From Prochlorococcus sp. AG-363-P06 (GTDB lineage: Bacteria; Cyanobacteriota; Cyanobacteriia; PCC-6307; Cyanobiaceae), in NCBI GenBank assembly GCA_003280025.1, contig QCGD01000001.1, positions 124,001-188,000 on the forward strand: a stretch of DNA of 64,000 nt, given 5' to 3'. The position numbers and the translations under genes are program-made. Numbering within the stretch: position 1 is the first letter of the stretch; every line of letters begins with the position of its first letter. This document shows, in pieces, positions 1-18,242 of this stretch. The notes under the pieces were generated by a model. The model made no database searches, was not told the DNA's origin, and saw only the letters and a program-made list of their open reading frames with translations.

Positions 1-789
<789 letters not shown>

Positions 790-833
790 ATCACCCATTG
801 AAATTAAATAATCTATAAACCTAAAAAAAAATT

Positions 834-1547
834 TTGGATTCTCAGACTCAAATGAAGCAAATAGTTGCTGATGCAGCTATTAAAGAAGTTGAAAGTGAAA
901 TGATACTTGGCTTAGGATCTGGATCAACTGCTGCACTTATGATAAAAAGTCTTGCGGATGAAATTCACTCAGGCAAATTGAAACAAATAAGAGGAGTTGC
1001 GACCTCCTTTCAATCAGAAGTCCTCGCACTAGAACTTGAAATACCTCTTATTGACTTGGCATCGGTTTCTCGAATTGATTTAGCTATTGATGGGGCAGAT
1101 GAAGTAGACCCAGCCTTCCAATTAATTAAAGGAGGAGGAGCTTGCCATGTTAGAGAAAAGTTAGTGGCATCTAAAGCTGAGAAATTGTTAATTGTTGTTG
1201 ATGAATCCAAGATGGTACAAAATTTAAATAAAAGTTTTCCGCTCCCTGTAGAGGTCCTGCCAAATGCCTGGAAGCAGGTTAAGGATATGATTGCAGAAAT
1301 GGATGGAAGTTCTACTCTAAGGATGGCCAAAAAAAAAGCAGGACCTGTTGTTACTGATCAGGGTAACTTAATACTGGACGTATTTTTTAATGATGGGATT
1401 AAGAATCCCAAAGATATAGAAATGAGTATAAATAATATTCCAGGTGTCTTGGAAAATGGATTATTTGTTGATATTACAGATAAAGTTTTAGTAGGCAAAA
1501 TTGAGAACAATATGCCAGTAGTTTCCTCACCATCAAAAGTTGGCTAA
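834..1547 (+). CDS. rpiA: Ribose-5-phosphate isomerase A
   Basis: 237 residues, usual length for RpiA. It interconverts ribose 5-phosphate and ribulose 5-phosphate in the Calvin cycle and pentose phosphate pathway. Near the N-terminus is the phosphate-binding GLGSGSTA, followed by [11 protein letters not shown] and [11 protein letters not shown], which hold the family's catalytic Asp and Lys residues. The ORF begins at a TTG; an in-frame ATG lies six codons later, and MKQIVADAA would also be an acceptable start. The stop shares a CTAA tetranucleotide with the stop of convergent hisD. Confidence 0.95.
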   Translation: MDSQTQMKQIVADAAIKEVESEMILGLGSGSTAALMIKSLADEIHSGKLKQIRGVATSFQSEVLALELEIPLIDLASVSRIDLAIDGADEVDPAFQLIKGGGACHVREKLVASKAEKLLIVVDESKMVQNLNKSFPLPVEVLPNAWKQVKDMIAEMDGSSTLRMAKKKAGPVVTDQGNLILDVFFNDGIKNPKDIEMSINNIPGVLENGLFVDITDKVLVGKIENNMPVVSSPSKVG

Positions 1548-2830
1548 TCTTCAAATCTTATTTGAACAGAATTAGCATGACTTTGAAGACCTTCACTTAG
1601 AGCGAGATTTATAATATCTAAACTATGAACTTTTAAACTTTCTTCGTTAAATTCTATTATTGAAGTATTTTTCATGAAAGTCTCAACTCCCAAAGAACCA
1701 CTGAATCTTGAATTCCCTGAAGTTGGTAAAGTGTGATTTGGCCCAGCCAGATAATCTCCAACAGCTTCAGGTGTCCATTTACCTAAAAATATCGCTCCTG
1801 CATTCTCAATACCTTTAATAATTTCTCTTGGATCATAAGTAATAATTTCTAAGTGTTCTGGCGCGAATTTATTGCTTAGTTCAATACATGATTCATAATT
1901 TTCGCAAATAACTATTAATCCCCAATTGTTGATGGATTGCATACAAATTTCTTTTCTTGGGTGATCCTCCATTGTTTTATATACCTCATCAAAAACCTCT
2001 TCAGCCTTCGCTTGTGATGTAGTAAGAAGTATTGAGGAAGCTAAAGGATCATGTTCTGCCTGAGCTAGTAAATCAGATGCTATTTGCGAGCTTTTAGCAG
2101 TATCATCTGCAATGATTAATATTTCACTTGGACCAGCTAGGGAATCAATTCCGGTAGATCCATAAATTAGCTTTTTTGCATTGGTTACATAGATGTTCCC
2201 TGGTCCTGAGATTACATCAACTTTTTTGATTTGCTTAGTGCCAAAGGCTAATGCGCCAATTGCTTGGGCTCCCCCAATTCTAAAAACTTTATCAACGCCG
2301 CACAAGTGAGCTGCTGCTAAAACAGTTTTATTTATCATCCCTTCTTTATTCCCAGGAGAAACCATTGTTATTTCTTCTACTCCTGCTACTTTTGCTGGTA
2401 TTGCATTCATCAAAACTGTACTGGGATAAGCAGCTCTACCTCCAGGTATATATATGCCTGCATTTTTTACTGGTTTCCATCTCCTTTGCACCAAGTCACC
2501 ATGTTCACCTTTAATAGTGAAAGATCTTGGAATCTCTTTTTCATGAAATGTTTTAATTCTTTTATAGGCAACTTCTAATGAACTTTTTAAATTGCTGTCA
2601 ATTTCATTCCATGAATCCTTTAAATCATTCGTGCAAACTTGCATAGGATCAGGATTGAAACCATCAAATTTTTGGGTATAGTTTTTTACGGCTTGATCTC
2701 CATGATTTTTTACTTCTTGAAGAATTTCCTCAACAATTGAATTTATCTTTTTATTGTTTTCTGACGTGGTTCTAGCAGAAATTCTATTTAATTCTTGAAT
2801 AGCATTCTGTTTATTATTTATGATCTTCAT
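1544..2830 (-). CDS. hisD: Histidinol dehydrogenase
   Basis: 428 residues, full length. It catalyses the last two steps of histidine synthesis, oxidising L-histidinol to L-histidine with two NAD+. Family hallmarks seen include [27 protein letters not shown], the stretch [20 protein letters not shown] and the metal-site region FAPEHLEI; the C-terminal part has [10 protein letters not shown]. It stands alone rather than in a his operon, as is usual in cyanobacteria. It is convergent with rpiA, the two stop codons overlapping by four bases, and divergent from rpsT. Confidence 0.96.
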   Translation of the reverse strand: MKIINNKQNAIQELNRISARTTSENNKKINSIVEEILQEVKNHGDQAVKNYTQKFDGFNPDPMQVCTNDLKDSWNEIDSNLKSSLEVAYKRIKTFHEKEIPRSFTIKGEHGDLVQRRWKPVKNAGIYIPGGRAAYPSTVLMNAIPAKVAGVEEITMVSPGNKEGMINKTVLAAAHLCGVDKVFRIGGAQAIGALAFGTKQIKKVDVISGPGNIYVTNAKKLIYGSTGIDSLAGPSEILIIADDTAKSSQIASDLLAQAEHDPLASSILLTTSQAKAEEVFDEVYKTMEDHPRKEICMQSINNWGLIVICENYESCIELSNKFAPEHLEIITYDPREIIKGIENAGAIFLGKWTPEAVGDYLAGPNHTLPTSGNSRFSGSLGVETFMKNTSIIEFNEESLKVHSLDIINLALSEGLQSHANSVQIRFED

Positions 2831-2952
2831 ATTCTTATTTTTTGCAAATTGTAAGCCTAAAGAATTAATTTAATGACCTTTCAAATTATATATTATTGAT
2901 TAGTAGTCTACTTATTTGTTATGATAATTTTCTACTATAAAAATTACTCTCT

Positions 2953-3246
2953 GTGGCCAATAACAAATCAGCGAAAAAGAGAATTCAAATTGCCGAAAGA
3001 AATCGTTTAATCAATAAGTCTTATAAATCAACGGTTAGAACTTTGACAAAAAAAACGTTAGAAAATTGTGAAAAATATAAAAAAGAACCAAATGCTGAGA
3101 ACAAAAACTTGGTTCAATCAAGCCTTAGTATTGCTTTTAGTTTAATTGATAAAGCAGTTAAAAAGAATGTTCTTCATAAGAATAATGGTGCTAACAAAAA
3201 ATCTAGAATTAATAAAATAGTAAAAACTACTCTTACAACAAATTAA
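2953..3246 (+). CDS. rpsT: 30S ribosomal protein S20
   Basis: 97 residues, lysine and asparagine rich, with the S20 opening ANNKSAKKRIQIAERNR and the typical three-helix pattern. It binds 16S rRNA early in 30S assembly. The start is GTG, directly before the conserved ANNKSA motif; no in-frame ATG is near. It is followed 16 bases later by the TatD nuclease gene on the same strand, so the two are probably cotranscribed. The 122-base gap from hisD should hold the promoter. Confidence 0.95.
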   Translation: MANNKSAKKRIQIAERNRLINKSYKSTVRTLTKKTLENCEKYKKEPNAENKNLVQSSLSIAFSLIDKAVKKNVLHKNNGANKKSRINKIVKTTLTTN

Positions 3247-3262
3247 ATAGCAAAATTATAAT

Positions 3263-4069
3263 ATGAGGGATATTGAACTCATAGACTCACACTGTCATTT
3301 AATATTTGAAAATTTTGCACAAGACCTTGAAGATGTTGTCTCAAGATGGCGATCTAGAGGTGTAAAGAAACTGCTTCATGCTTGTTGTGAATTATCAGAA
3401 ATTCCTAAATTAAAAAAAATTTCCCAAGAATTTGATGAAATTTATTATTCCGTAGGTTTACATCCTCTTGAAGCAAATAAATGGGAAAGAAACTACAAAT
3501 CTATATTACATAATGCAGTTCAAGCAGATAACAGAGTTGTTGCTATTGGAGAGTTAGGCCTAGATTTTTTTAAAAGCGAAAATAAAAAAAGGCAGATTGA
3601 TGCACTTATGCCGCAAATGGAGTTGGCATTTGAACTCGACTTACCTGTAATTATTCATTGCAGAGATGCAGCAAATGTAATGATTAATATATGTAGTGAC
3701 CTAAATAAAAAAGGAAGATGCCCAAGAGGAGTACTTCATTGTTGGACAGGAACTCCTAATGAAATGAAGCAATTTTTGGATCTTGGTTTTTATATAAGTT
3801 TTAGTGGAATAGTTACATTTCCCAAAGCACATGAAATTCATGAGTGCGCAAAAATAGTCCCTTCTGATAGATACTTGATTGAAACTGATTCACCCTTTTT
3901 AGCTCCTGTACCTCATAGAGGTAAAAGAAATGAGCCGGCTTTTGTAGAAAACGTAGCTAATTTTCTTTCGAAATTACGATCAACTGAATTAGTTAATATT
4001 GCCGCAGAGTCATCTAGGAATGCTGAAGATTTGTTTAAATTTGACTTGTTAAATAGGCTGAAGGGGTGA
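3263..4069 (+). CDS. TatD-family metal-dependent deoxyribonuclease
   Basis: 268 residues, normal for TatD/YcfH hydrolases (TIM-barrel amidohydrolase-like fold). Metal ligands are visible: the N-terminal DSHCHL, the GELGLDF glutamate, VIIHCRDA, the histidine in VLHCWTG, and ETDSPFLAP near residue 212. Members act as 3'-5' exonucleases or hydrolases in DNA repair and turnover; the exact substrate is not known from sequence. It follows rpsT closely and precedes the rpoB promoter region, an order common in Prochlorococcus and Synechococcus. Confidence 0.9.
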   Translation: MRDIELIDSHCHLIFENFAQDLEDVVSRWRSRGVKKLLHACCELSEIPKLKKISQEFDEIYYSVGLHPLEANKWERNYKSILHNAVQADNRVVAIGELGLDFFKSENKKRQIDALMPQMELAFELDLPVIIHCRDAANVMINICSDLNKKGRCPRGVLHCWTGTPNEMKQFLDLGFYISFSGIVTFPKAHEIHECAKIVPSDRYLIETDSPFLAPVPHRGKRNEPAFVENVANFLSKLRSTELVNIAAESSRNAEDLFKFDLLNRLKG

Positions 4070-4295
4070 TAGAATTTGGAATTACTGGAAATTTTCTTAA
4101 TTATTTAGTATTTGATCTCTTAAAGATGGTTAATAACCATTATATCTAGAAATTAAATTTTACGTTTATTTTTTGGGTATATATCAAAAACAAGAATAAA
4201 TCTTGGTTTCATAATCTAAGAGTTCAATTACAAATTAATAAATTAAGTACAATTATAGTAAACAGTAAATCTTACATAAAAATGGGTTTTATTGG
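4070..4295 (+). promoter_or_regulatory. Leader/promoter region of the rpoBC1C2 operon
   Basis: 226-base AT-rich gap with no convincing ORF. A -10-like tatagt lies at about 4254-4259, some 37 bases before the rpoB ATG, without a clear -35. A short inverted repeat (atggtt/aaccat) lies at about 4127-4141 and could be part of the end of the tatD transcript. The promoter call is inferred from position and composition only. Confidence 0.35.
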
Positions 4296-7200
4296 ATGAG
4301 CAGTAGCGCTTTACAGGTAGCAAAAACAGGTACTTATCTACCGGATTTAGTTGAGGTACAGAGAGCAAGTTTTAAATGGTTTTTAGAGAAAGGTTTAATT
4401 GAAGAATTACAAAATTTTTCTCCAATTTCTGACTATACAGGTAAATTAGAACTACATTTTATTGGCGAAGAATATAGGTTAAAGAGACCTAGGCATGATG
4501 TAGAGGAAGCTAAAAGGCGTGATGCTACTTTTGCTTCTCAAATGTATGTTACATGTAGATTAATAAACAAAGAAACAGGTGAAATTAAAGAGCAAGAAGT
4601 ATTTATAGGTGAGTTACCATTGATGACAGAAAGAGGTACTTTCATCATTAATGGAGCAGAAAGAGTAATAGTTAATCAAATTGTTAGAAGTCCAGGAGTT
4701 TATTTCAAAGATGAACAGGATAAAAATGGTCGAAGGACATATAACGCAAGCGTTATTCCTAATAGAGGTGCATGGTTAAAATTCGAGACAGATAAAAACA
4801 ACTTACTTTATGTGAGGGTTGATAAAACTAGAAAAATTAATGCTCATGTTCTTATGAGAGCTATGGGACTATCAGATAATGATGTAGTAGATAAACTTAG
4901 GCACCCGGAGTTTTATCAACAATCAATTGATTCAGCAAATGATGAAGGTATAAATTCAGAAGATCAGGCCTTATTAGAGCTTTATAAGAAATTACGCCCC
5001 GGTGAGCCACCTTCAGTCTCTGGTGGTCAACAACTTTTATACAGTAGATTCTTTGATCCCAAAAGATATGATTTGGGAAGGGTTGGTAGATATAAAATTA
5101 ACAAGAAATTAAGGTTAACTGTTCCAGATGATGTTAGAACACTTACCCATGAAGACGTTCTCTCTACTATAGATTATCTCATAAACTTAGAGCTTGATAT
5201 AGGTGGTGCGACTTTAGATGATATTGATCACCTTGGTAATAGAAGAGTTAGGTCCGTTGGCGAACTTCTGCAAAACCAAGTTAGGGTGGGACTTAATCGT
5301 TTAGAAAGAATCATTAAAGAAAGAATGACTGTAGGAGAGACAGATTCTCTTACTCCCGCTCAGTTAGTAAATCCAAAACCTTTAGTTGCGGCTATTAAAG
5401 AGTTCTTTGGGTCAAGCCAATTAAGTCAATTTATGGATCAAACGAATCCATTGGCGGAATTAACCCATAAAAGAAGAATCTCAGCATTAGGTCCTGGTGG
5501 TTTGACAAGAGAAAGAGCAGGATTTGCTGTAAGAGATATTCATCCTTCACACTACGGAAGGTTATGTCCTATTGAGACTCCTGAAGGTCCAAATGCAGGA
5601 CTTATTAATTCACTTGCCACCCATGCGAGAGTAAATGAATATGGCTTTATAGAAACTCCTTTTTGGGAAGTAGATAAAGGTAGAGTTCTGAAAGAAGGTA
5701 ATCCTATTTATTTATCTGCTGATTTAGAGGATGAGTGTAGGGTCGCCCCAGGAGATGTAGCTACCGACAAAGACGGAACGATACTTGCAAATTTAATACC
5801 AGTTAGATATAGACAGGATTTTGAAAAAGTACCTCCTCAACAAGTTGATTACGTTCAACTTTCTCCTGTTCAAGTTATTTCAGTTGCCACTTCACTAATC
5901 CCCTTTTTGGAGCATGACGATGCAAATAGGGCACTTATGGGATCTAACATGCAACGCCAAGCTGTTCCATTGCTTAGACCAGAGCGTCCGTTAGTTGGTA
6001 CAGGCTTAGAATCTCAAGTTGCAAGAGACTCAGGGATGGTACCCATAACAAAAGTAAATGGAACCATTTCCTATGTTGATTCTAATGAGATTGTTGTTAA
6101 AGATGAAGATGGTAATGAACATTATCATTATCTGCAAAAATATCAGAGATCCAATCAAGATACTTGCCTTAATCAAAGACCAATTGTAAACATTGGAGAT
6201 CAAGTCATATCAGGACAAGTTCTTGCTGATGGATCCGCATGTGAAGGAGGGGAGATAGCTTTAGGACAGAATGTCTTAATTGCTTACATGCCATGGGAAG
6301 GTTACAACTATGAAGATGCAATTCTTGTTAGTGAAAGAATGGTTACTGATGATTTATATACATCGGTACATATCGAAAAGTATGAAATAGAAGCTAGACA
6401 AACAAAGTTAGGTCCTGAAGAAATTACAAGAGAGATTCCTAATATTTCGGAAGAAAGTCTGAATAATCTTGATGAAATGGGAATAATCAGAATAGGAGCT
6501 TTTGTAGAAAGTGGAGATATTCTCGTGGGGAAAGTCACTCCAAAAGGAGAATCAGATCAACCACCTGAAGAAAAACTTTTAAGAGCTATATTTGGTGAAA
6601 AAGCACGAGATGTAAGGGATAACTCCCTTAGAGTTCCTAAAACAGAAAAAGGAAGAGTTTTAGATGTTCGTATCTACACTAGAGAACAAGGTGATGAGTT
6701 ACCTCCTGGGGCAAATATGGTTGTTAGAGTGTATGTTGCACAGCGGAGAAAAATTCAAGTTGGTGATAAGATGGCTGGAAGGCACGGAAACAAGGGCATA
6801 ATTAGTAGAATTTTACCTAGAGAGGATATGCCCTATTTGCCTGATGGAACTCCTGTTGATATAGTGCTTAACCCTCTTGGCGTTCCAAGTAGAATGAATG
6901 TAGGCCAAGTCTTTGAATTGTTGATGGGCTGGGCTGCTTCGAACTTGAATTGCAGGGTTAAGGTTGTACCATTTGATGAAATGTATGGTCCTGAAAAATC
7001 ACATCAAACTGTTCAAGCATTTTTAGAAGAGGCCGCTAAACAACCTGGGAAAGCTTGGGTTTATAATCCTGATGATCCTGGAAAGTTATTACTAAAAGAT
7101 GGCAGAACTGGTGAACCTTTTGATCAGCCTGTTGCCGTTGGATATTCTCATTTCCTTAAGTTAGTTCATTTAGTCGATGATAAAATTCATGCTAGATCTA

Positions 7201-7589
7201 CTGGTCCTTACTCTCTTGTTACACAACAACCCTTAGGAGGTAAAGCTCAACAAGGTGGTCAAAGGCTAGGTGAAATGGAAGTATGGGCTCTTGAAGCCTA
7301 TGGTGCGGCTTATACTCTTCAAGAACTTTTAACAGTTAAATCAGATGATATGCAAGGAAGGAATGAAGCCTTAAACGCTATTGTAAAAGGTAAGCCTATC
7401 CCTAGACCCGGGACTCCTGAATCATTTAAAGTTCTTATGAGAGAATTGCAATCTTTAGGTTTAGATATTGGTGTATATACGGATGAAGGTAAAGAGGTCG
7501 ATTTAATGCAAGATATTAATCCAAGGAGGAATACTCCCTCAAGACCAACATATGAATCTCTTGGAACCTCTGAATATGAGGAAGATTAA
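4296..7589 (+). CDS. rpoB: DNA-directed RNA polymerase subunit beta
   Basis: 1097 residues, the usual cyanobacterial length (shorter than the enterobacterial protein, which carries lineage-specific insertions). Forms half of the catalytic cleft. Conserved stretches include [18 protein letters not shown], the rifampicin-region sequence around [24 protein letters not shown], the [20 protein letters not shown] block, GYNYEDAI, and [12 protein letters not shown]. It begins the rpoB-rpoC1-rpoC2 operon; rpoC1 follows after 39 bases. Confidence 0.98.
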   Translation: MSSSALQVAKTGTYLPDLVEVQRASFKWFLEKGLIEELQNFSPISDYTGKLELHFIGEEYRLKRPRHDVEEAKRRDATFASQMYVTCRLINKETGEIKEQEVFIGELPLMTERGTFIINGAERVIVNQIVRSPGVYFKDEQDKNGRRTYNASVIPNRGAWLKFETDKNNLLYVRVDKTRKINAHVLMRAMGLSDNDVVDKLRHPEFYQQSIDSANDEGINSEDQALLELYKKLRPGEPPSVSGGQQLLYSRFFDPKRYDLGRVGRYKINKKLRLTVPDDVRTLTHEDVLSTIDYLINLELDIGGATLDDIDHLGNRRVRSVGELLQNQVRVGLNRLERIIKERMTVGETDSLTPAQLVNPKPLVAAIKEFFGSSQLSQFMDQTNPLAELTHKRRISALGPGGLTRERAGFAVRDIHPSHYGRLCPIETPEGPNAGLINSLATHARVNEYGFIETPFWEVDKGRVLKEGNPIYLSADLEDECRVAPGDVATDKDGTILANLIPVRYRQDFEKVPPQQVDYVQLSPVQVISVATSLIPFLEHDDANRALMGSNMQRQAVPLLRPERPLVGTGLESQVARDSGMVPITKVNGTISYVDSNEIVVKDEDGNEHYHYLQKYQRSNQDTCLNQRPIVNIGDQVISGQVLADGSACEGGEIALGQNVLIAYMPWEGYNYEDAILVSERMVTDDLYTSVHIEKYEIEARQTKLGPEEITREIPNISEESLNNLDEMGIIRIGAFVESGDILVGKVTPKGESDQPPEEKLLRAIFGEKARDVRDNSLRVPKTEKGRVLDVRIYTREQGDELPPGANMVVRVYVAQRRKIQVGDKMAGRHGNKGIISRILPREDMPYLPDGTPVDIVLNPLGVPSRMNVGQVFELLMGWAASNLNCRVKVVPFDEMYGPEKSHQTVQAFLEEAAKQPGKAWVYNPDDPGKLLLKDGRTGEPFDQPVAVGYSHFLKLVHLVDDKIHARSTGPYSLVTQQPLGGKAQQGGQRLGEMEVWALEAYGAAYTLQELLTVKSDDMQGRNEALNAIVKGKPIPRPGTPESFKVLMRELQSLGLDIGVYTDEGKEVDLMQDINPRRNTPSRPTYESLGTSEYEED

Positions 7590-7601
7590 ATACTTTATTA
7601 A

Positions 7602-9533
<1,932 letters not shown>

Positions 9534-9562
9534 TTGTAAAAACCTCACTATTCAATTATTAA

Positions 9563-13669
<4,107 letters not shown>

Positions 13670-13714
13670 AAACCATTATTATTTGCATATACTAGAATAT
13701 ATTTTTACTTTTAG

Positions 13715-13870
<156 letters not shown>

Positions 13871-13888
13871 AAGTAGGATCTAATCTAA

Positions 13889-14947
<1,059 letters not shown>

Positions 14948-15015
14948 TCATCTTTAAAATTATTTTTTAAATTCATCTTAAACACGTTATTATTAATTTA
15001 ATTAGATTTTGATTA

Positions 15016-15141
15016 TTGGGTTTTCTTAAAACAAAAGTTTTACCTTTTGCAATTGTTAGCCTTTTTGGGATTGCATTTATTGCAGTGAGTGCAAGAATTT
15101 GGTTACCAGGAGATATGATTTCACCTGCTCCAATTAATTAA
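15016..15141 (+). CDS. Small single-span membrane protein of unknown function
   Basis: A 41-residue ORF below the ORF-track cutoff. It starts at TTG and encodes a short basic N-terminus, one hydrophobic helix (VLPFAIVSLFGIAFIAVSA) and a proline-rich tail ending SPAPIN. The sequence looks protein-like and sits neatly between rlmN and the HEAT-repeat gene on the same strand, so I take it as a real gene. No function is recognised. The non-ATG start is the main uncertainty. Confidence 0.6.
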   Translation: MGFLKTKVLPFAIVSLFGIAFIAVSARIWLPGDMISPAPIN

Positions 15142-15165
15142 TATTTATTAATACTTGTAAGTTAA

Positions 15166-15936
15166 ATGACAAACAATAGTGATCCCAAAAAAGAAAGTTT
15201 AGCAGAAATAGCAATTGATCCTGAAGTTCTAGCTAAAGAATTAGCTTTAGAACTTGAAATAGATCCTTTAGAACAAATAGATTCAGAAAATTTCTCAAAA
15301 GGTAATTTAAATATAATTTCAGAATGCAATGAGGCCCTTAATTTACTTAAGGGCAATAGAGAACAAAGAATACAAGGATTAAGAATATTTTGTGAATATA
15401 GAGATAAAAGATCTTTTCCCTTTTTACTACCTCTACTTGATCAACCCTGCCCTGTGGAAAGAATGAGTGCAGTATATGCTTTAGGTAGAAATCCTTGCCC
15501 TAGTGCAGTTCAAAAACTAGTTAATCTTTTAGAAACAGATGACAATGCTTATGTAAGAAGAGCTACCGCTTGGAGTTTAGCTAACTATGATAATCAAATT
15601 GTTTTAAAGCCATTAATAAATGCATTGAAGAATGATGTAGCTGCTGTTAGATTATGGTCTTCTAGCTCTTTAGCGGAAATTGGAAGTATCTCTTCAGAAA
15701 ATGCTCAATTAGCGGCAGAACAACTTCTGATAAGTTTAAAGATAGATAATGAGACAGGAGTTAGAAGCAATTGTATATGGTCTTTGTCTAGGTTATTTGA
15801 AAAGTTAAACGAAACATTTCAAGAGAGGTTTGTTGATGAATGTACTAAGATAGCTCTATTTGATAAAGAACCCTCAGTCATGGAAGAAGCAAAAACTGCT
15901 CTAGATTCCATGGGAATGCAAAGTTTTTATAATTAG
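15166..15936 (+). CDS. HEAT-repeat protein (PBS-lyase HEAT-like)
   Basis: 256 residues. From about residue 60 there are repeated helical pairs of the HEAT type, for example VERMSAVYALGRN, VRRATAWSLANYD and VRLWSSSSLAEIG, the same repeat found in phycobilin lyases of the CpcE/NblB type. High-light Prochlorococcus lacks phycobilisomes, so a lyase role is not implied; a scaffold or pigment-handling role is possible. The first ~45 residues are acidic and likely disordered. The opening ATG is the only plausible start. Confidence 0.85.
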   Translation: MTNNSDPKKESLAEIAIDPEVLAKELALELEIDPLEQIDSENFSKGNLNIISECNEALNLLKGNREQRIQGLRIFCEYRDKRSFPFLLPLLDQPCPVERMSAVYALGRNPCPSAVQKLVNLLETDDNAYVRRATAWSLANYDNQIVLKPLINALKNDVAAVRLWSSSSLAEIGSISSENAQLAAEQLLISLKIDNETGVRSNCIWSLSRLFEKLNETFQERFVDECTKIALFDKEPSVMEEAKTALDSMGMQSFYN

Positions 15937-16072
15937 ACCTGCAATCATTGATAAGATAATAGTATTTATTCGACAATCCATATAAAAATAAAAAAAATAT
16001 TAATTTGTACCAACCGAAACCAACATTTTTCGTTATTCTATATAAAGTGTAAATACTAATTACTTGAATTTA

Positions 16073-16288
16073 ATGCCTCAAAGAACATTAAGATTCAAAA
16101 TTCACCAAGATGGCAGAGTTGAGGAAACTGTCGAAGGTTTTATAGGAAAGGCATGTAACGATGCCACAAAAAATCTTGAAAATTCTCTTGGTGAAGTAAA
16201 GGTTAAAAATCAATCATTAGATGCATTTATGACCAACCAAGTTAAAAATTCAAGTAAAGTTAACAACGAATCTAATGTCACATTTTAG
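16073..16288 (+). CDS. DUF2997 protein
   Basis: 71 residues from the ATG at 16073; the ORF track starts three codons earlier at a TTG, but MPQRTLRFKIHQDGRVEE is the usual opening of DUF2997 proteins, so ATG is preferred. The family is small, cyanobacterial and of unknown function. The gene overlaps the next one (Ycf35/DUF1257) by 14 bases, and a ferredoxin gene follows. This linkage suggests a shared role involving an iron-sulfur protein, which is inference. Confidence 0.85.
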   Translation: MPQRTLRFKIHQDGRVEETVEGFIGKACNDATKNLENSLGEVKVKNQSLDAFMTNQVKNSSKVNNESNVTF

Positions 16289-16667
16289 TACTATTAAAAC
16301 TGAGCTTAAGGAAGTAAAACCCTTAATTAAAGCTTTAAATCAACTTGGTTATTCTATTAATCAAGAGAAAAAATATGTTAAGGGCTATAAAGGTCAAGTT
16401 ACAGATGTAGACATAAGTATGGAATTACAAGGTAATACTATGGTTGGATTTAAATTTAATAAAAATTCTAACTCTTATGAGTTAGTTACGGATGTAGATC
16501 TTTGGAATTTAGATGTGCCTGTGGAAAGGTTTATTTCTAAAGTGACACAAATGTATGCATATAATACAATTATTTCAAAAACAGAAGAGGATGGTTACCA
16601 AGTTGTTGAGCAACAGAACAAAAATGATGGATCGATTGAATTGGTTTTAACCAAATGGGAAAATTAA
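16275..16667 (+). CDS. ycf35: Ycf35 / DUF1257 protein
   Basis: 130 residues. The opening MSHFSTIKTELKEVKPLIKAL and the central region VTDVDISMELQGN match the Ycf35 (DUF1257) family, found in cyanobacteria and in red-lineage plastids, function unknown. It overlaps the DUF2997 gene by 14 bases and lies 3 bases before the ferredoxin gene, so the three are surely cotranscribed and probably translationally coupled. No membrane segment or metal motif is visible. Confidence 0.9.
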   Translation: MSHFSTIKTELKEVKPLIKALNQLGYSINQEKKYVKGYKGQVTDVDISMELQGNTMVGFKFNKNSNSYELVTDVDLWNLDVPVERFISKVTQMYAYNTIISKTEEDGYQVVEQQNKNDGSIELVLTKWEN

Positions 16668-16670
16668 TAT

Positions 16671-17036
16671 TTGGGCTATAATCTGACTAAAACTATAGAT
16701 AACTTTGAACAGAATAATGAGATTACTGGTTTTGAACCTGTCTTGGGAGGGACCTTATGTGAAAAAGCAGTTTGGGTTGATGAAAGTGCATGCATAGGTT
16801 GTAGATACTGTGCACATGTTGCTACTAATACTTTCATAGTTGATTCAGAATATGGAAGAAGTAGAGCAATTAGGCAAGATGGTGATAGCTTTGAAATCTT
16901 GCAAGAAGCTATAGATACATGTCCTGTAGATTGTATCCACTGGGTTAAATTTGAAGAATTGGAAAATTTAGAAAATAGTCTTGATAGAGATATGTTTCAA
17001 TCATTAGGAAAACTACCAAGAATAAACAAGCATTAA
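16671..17036 (+). CDS. Bacterial-type [4Fe-4S] ferredoxin
   Basis: 121 residues. The cluster ligands are the CxxCxxC set at about residues 41-47 (CIGCRYC) and the Cys-Pro at 84 (DTCPVDC). Only one complete [4Fe-4S] motif is present; a second would need four more ligands. Closely related ferredoxin domains occur in plant DnaJ-ferredoxin fusion proteins in chloroplasts. The start is TTG, 3 bases after the Ycf35 stop. The order DUF2997-Ycf35-ferredoxin suggests it is the electron carrier for the group's unknown reaction. An aldo/keto reductase gene follows after 6 bases. Confidence 0.9.
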   Translation: MGYNLTKTIDNFEQNNEITGFEPVLGGTLCEKAVWVDESACIGCRYCAHVATNTFIVDSEYGRSRAIRQDGDSFEILQEAIDTCPVDCIHWVKFEELENLENSLDRDMFQSLGKLPRINKH

Positions 17037-17042
17037 TTTTTA

Positions 17043-18242
17043 ATGAATTTGCCTAACCGTAGATTTGGGAGGACAAATTTACAGATACCCGTTTTATCAT
17101 TAGGGGGTATGAGATTTCAAAAAAGTTGGGAGCAATTAGATCTTTCTGAAATTTCATTTAAGGAACAAAATAAAGTGGAAAACATTTTAAATCTTGCAGA
17201 TAAATATGGCTTAAGTCATGTAGAGACTGCAAAGGATTATGGTACTTCAGAAGTTCAGCTGGGAATGTGTTTTAAGAACATAAGAAAAACACCAAGAATA
17301 ATTCAAACAAAAATCCCGCCTAATCGTGATCCGAAAATCTTTGAAAAAGATGTTTTTAGAAGCTTTGAAAAATTACAAGTAAAGAAAATTGATTTATTAG
17401 CTATACATGGAATAAATTTACCTGAACATCTTGATCAGGCTGTGAGAGATGGAGGCTGTGTTGAAGTTTTAAGAAAATTGCAAAAAGCAAATTTAATTGG
17501 TTCTATCGGTTTTTCAACCCATGGAGAATTATCACTTATAGAAAAGGCAATATCAACGAATTTATTTGATTATGTTAATTTGCACTGGTATTACATCAAC
17601 CAGTCGAATTCAAAAGTAATTGAATTAGCGCATAAATATGATCTTGGAGTTTTTATAATCAGTCCTACTGATAAAGGAGGTCATCTTCATACACCTTCAA
17701 CCAAAATGTTGGAACTTTGTAGACCTCTTCATCCTATAGTTTTTAATGATCTTTTTTGCTTAAGGAATAAAAATATACATACAATAAGCGTTGGTATTGC
17801 GAAGGAGAGTGATTTTGATTTGCATTTAAGCGCAGTTTCTTTGATTCCAGAATCTGAAAAATATATTCCAAAGATAATACATAGATTAAGAGAAGAATCA
17901 ATAAAAAGTTTAGGTCTTGAGTGGTATAAATGTTGGAATAAAAATTTGCCAAGTTGGCAAAATACACCAGGTGAGATTAATATACCTGTTCTTCTCTGGC
18001 TTTCTAATTTAATAGATTGGTTAGATTTGGAGGGATTTGCAAGGTCAAGATATCAATTACTTGGTAATGGAAGCCACTGGTTTCAAGGTAATAATGCAAA
18101 TTCATTAGATGTCAATGTTTCAGAAAGTCAATTATTAAATGTTTTGGAAGGCCATATAAATCCAACGAAGGTTTTAAAAAAATTGAGAATCTTAAAAGAT
18201 AAGTTTGGACAAAAATCAATACAAAGATTGTCAAAAAATTAG
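17043..18242 (+). CDS. Aldo/keto reductase-family oxidoreductase
   Basis: 399 residues. The N-terminal ~280 residues follow the aldo/keto reductase barrel: RRFGRTNLQIPVLSLGGMRF at the start, the catalytic Tyr in TAKDYGTSEVQLG, and LLAIHGIN. The C-terminal part resembles members of the same group (COG1453) that end in a ferredoxin-like domain, with INIPVLLWLSNLIDWL and LEGFARSRYQLL. The cluster cysteines expected just before that stretch are nearly absent: one Cys remains in YKCWNKNLPSW. So this copy seems to have lost its iron-sulfur cluster. It follows the ferredoxin by 6 bases. The substrate is unknown. Confidence 0.85.
   Translation: MNLPNRRFGRTNLQIPVLSLGGMRFQKSWEQLDLSEISFKEQNKVENILNLADKYGLSHVETAKDYGTSEVQLGMCFKNIRKTPRIIQTKIPPNRDPKIFEKDVFRSFEKLQVKKIDLLAIHGINLPEHLDQAVRDGGCVEVLRKLQKANLIGSIGFSTHGELSLIEKAISTNLFDYVNLHWYYINQSNSKVIELAHKYDLGVFIISPTDKGGHLHTPSTKMLELCRPLHPIVFNDLFCLRNKNIHTISVGIAKESDFDLHLSAVSLIPESEKYIPKIIHRLREESIKSLGLEWYKCWNKNLPSWQNTPGEINIPVLLWLSNLIDWLDLEGFARSRYQLLGNGSHWFQGNNANSLDVNVSESQLLNVLEGHINPTKVLKKLRILKDKFGQKSIQRLSKN

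Noticed and set aside
4127-4141. Inverted repeat as a terminator for tatD
   Set aside because: Only a 6-bp AT-rich stem without an adjacent T-run; too weak to call.
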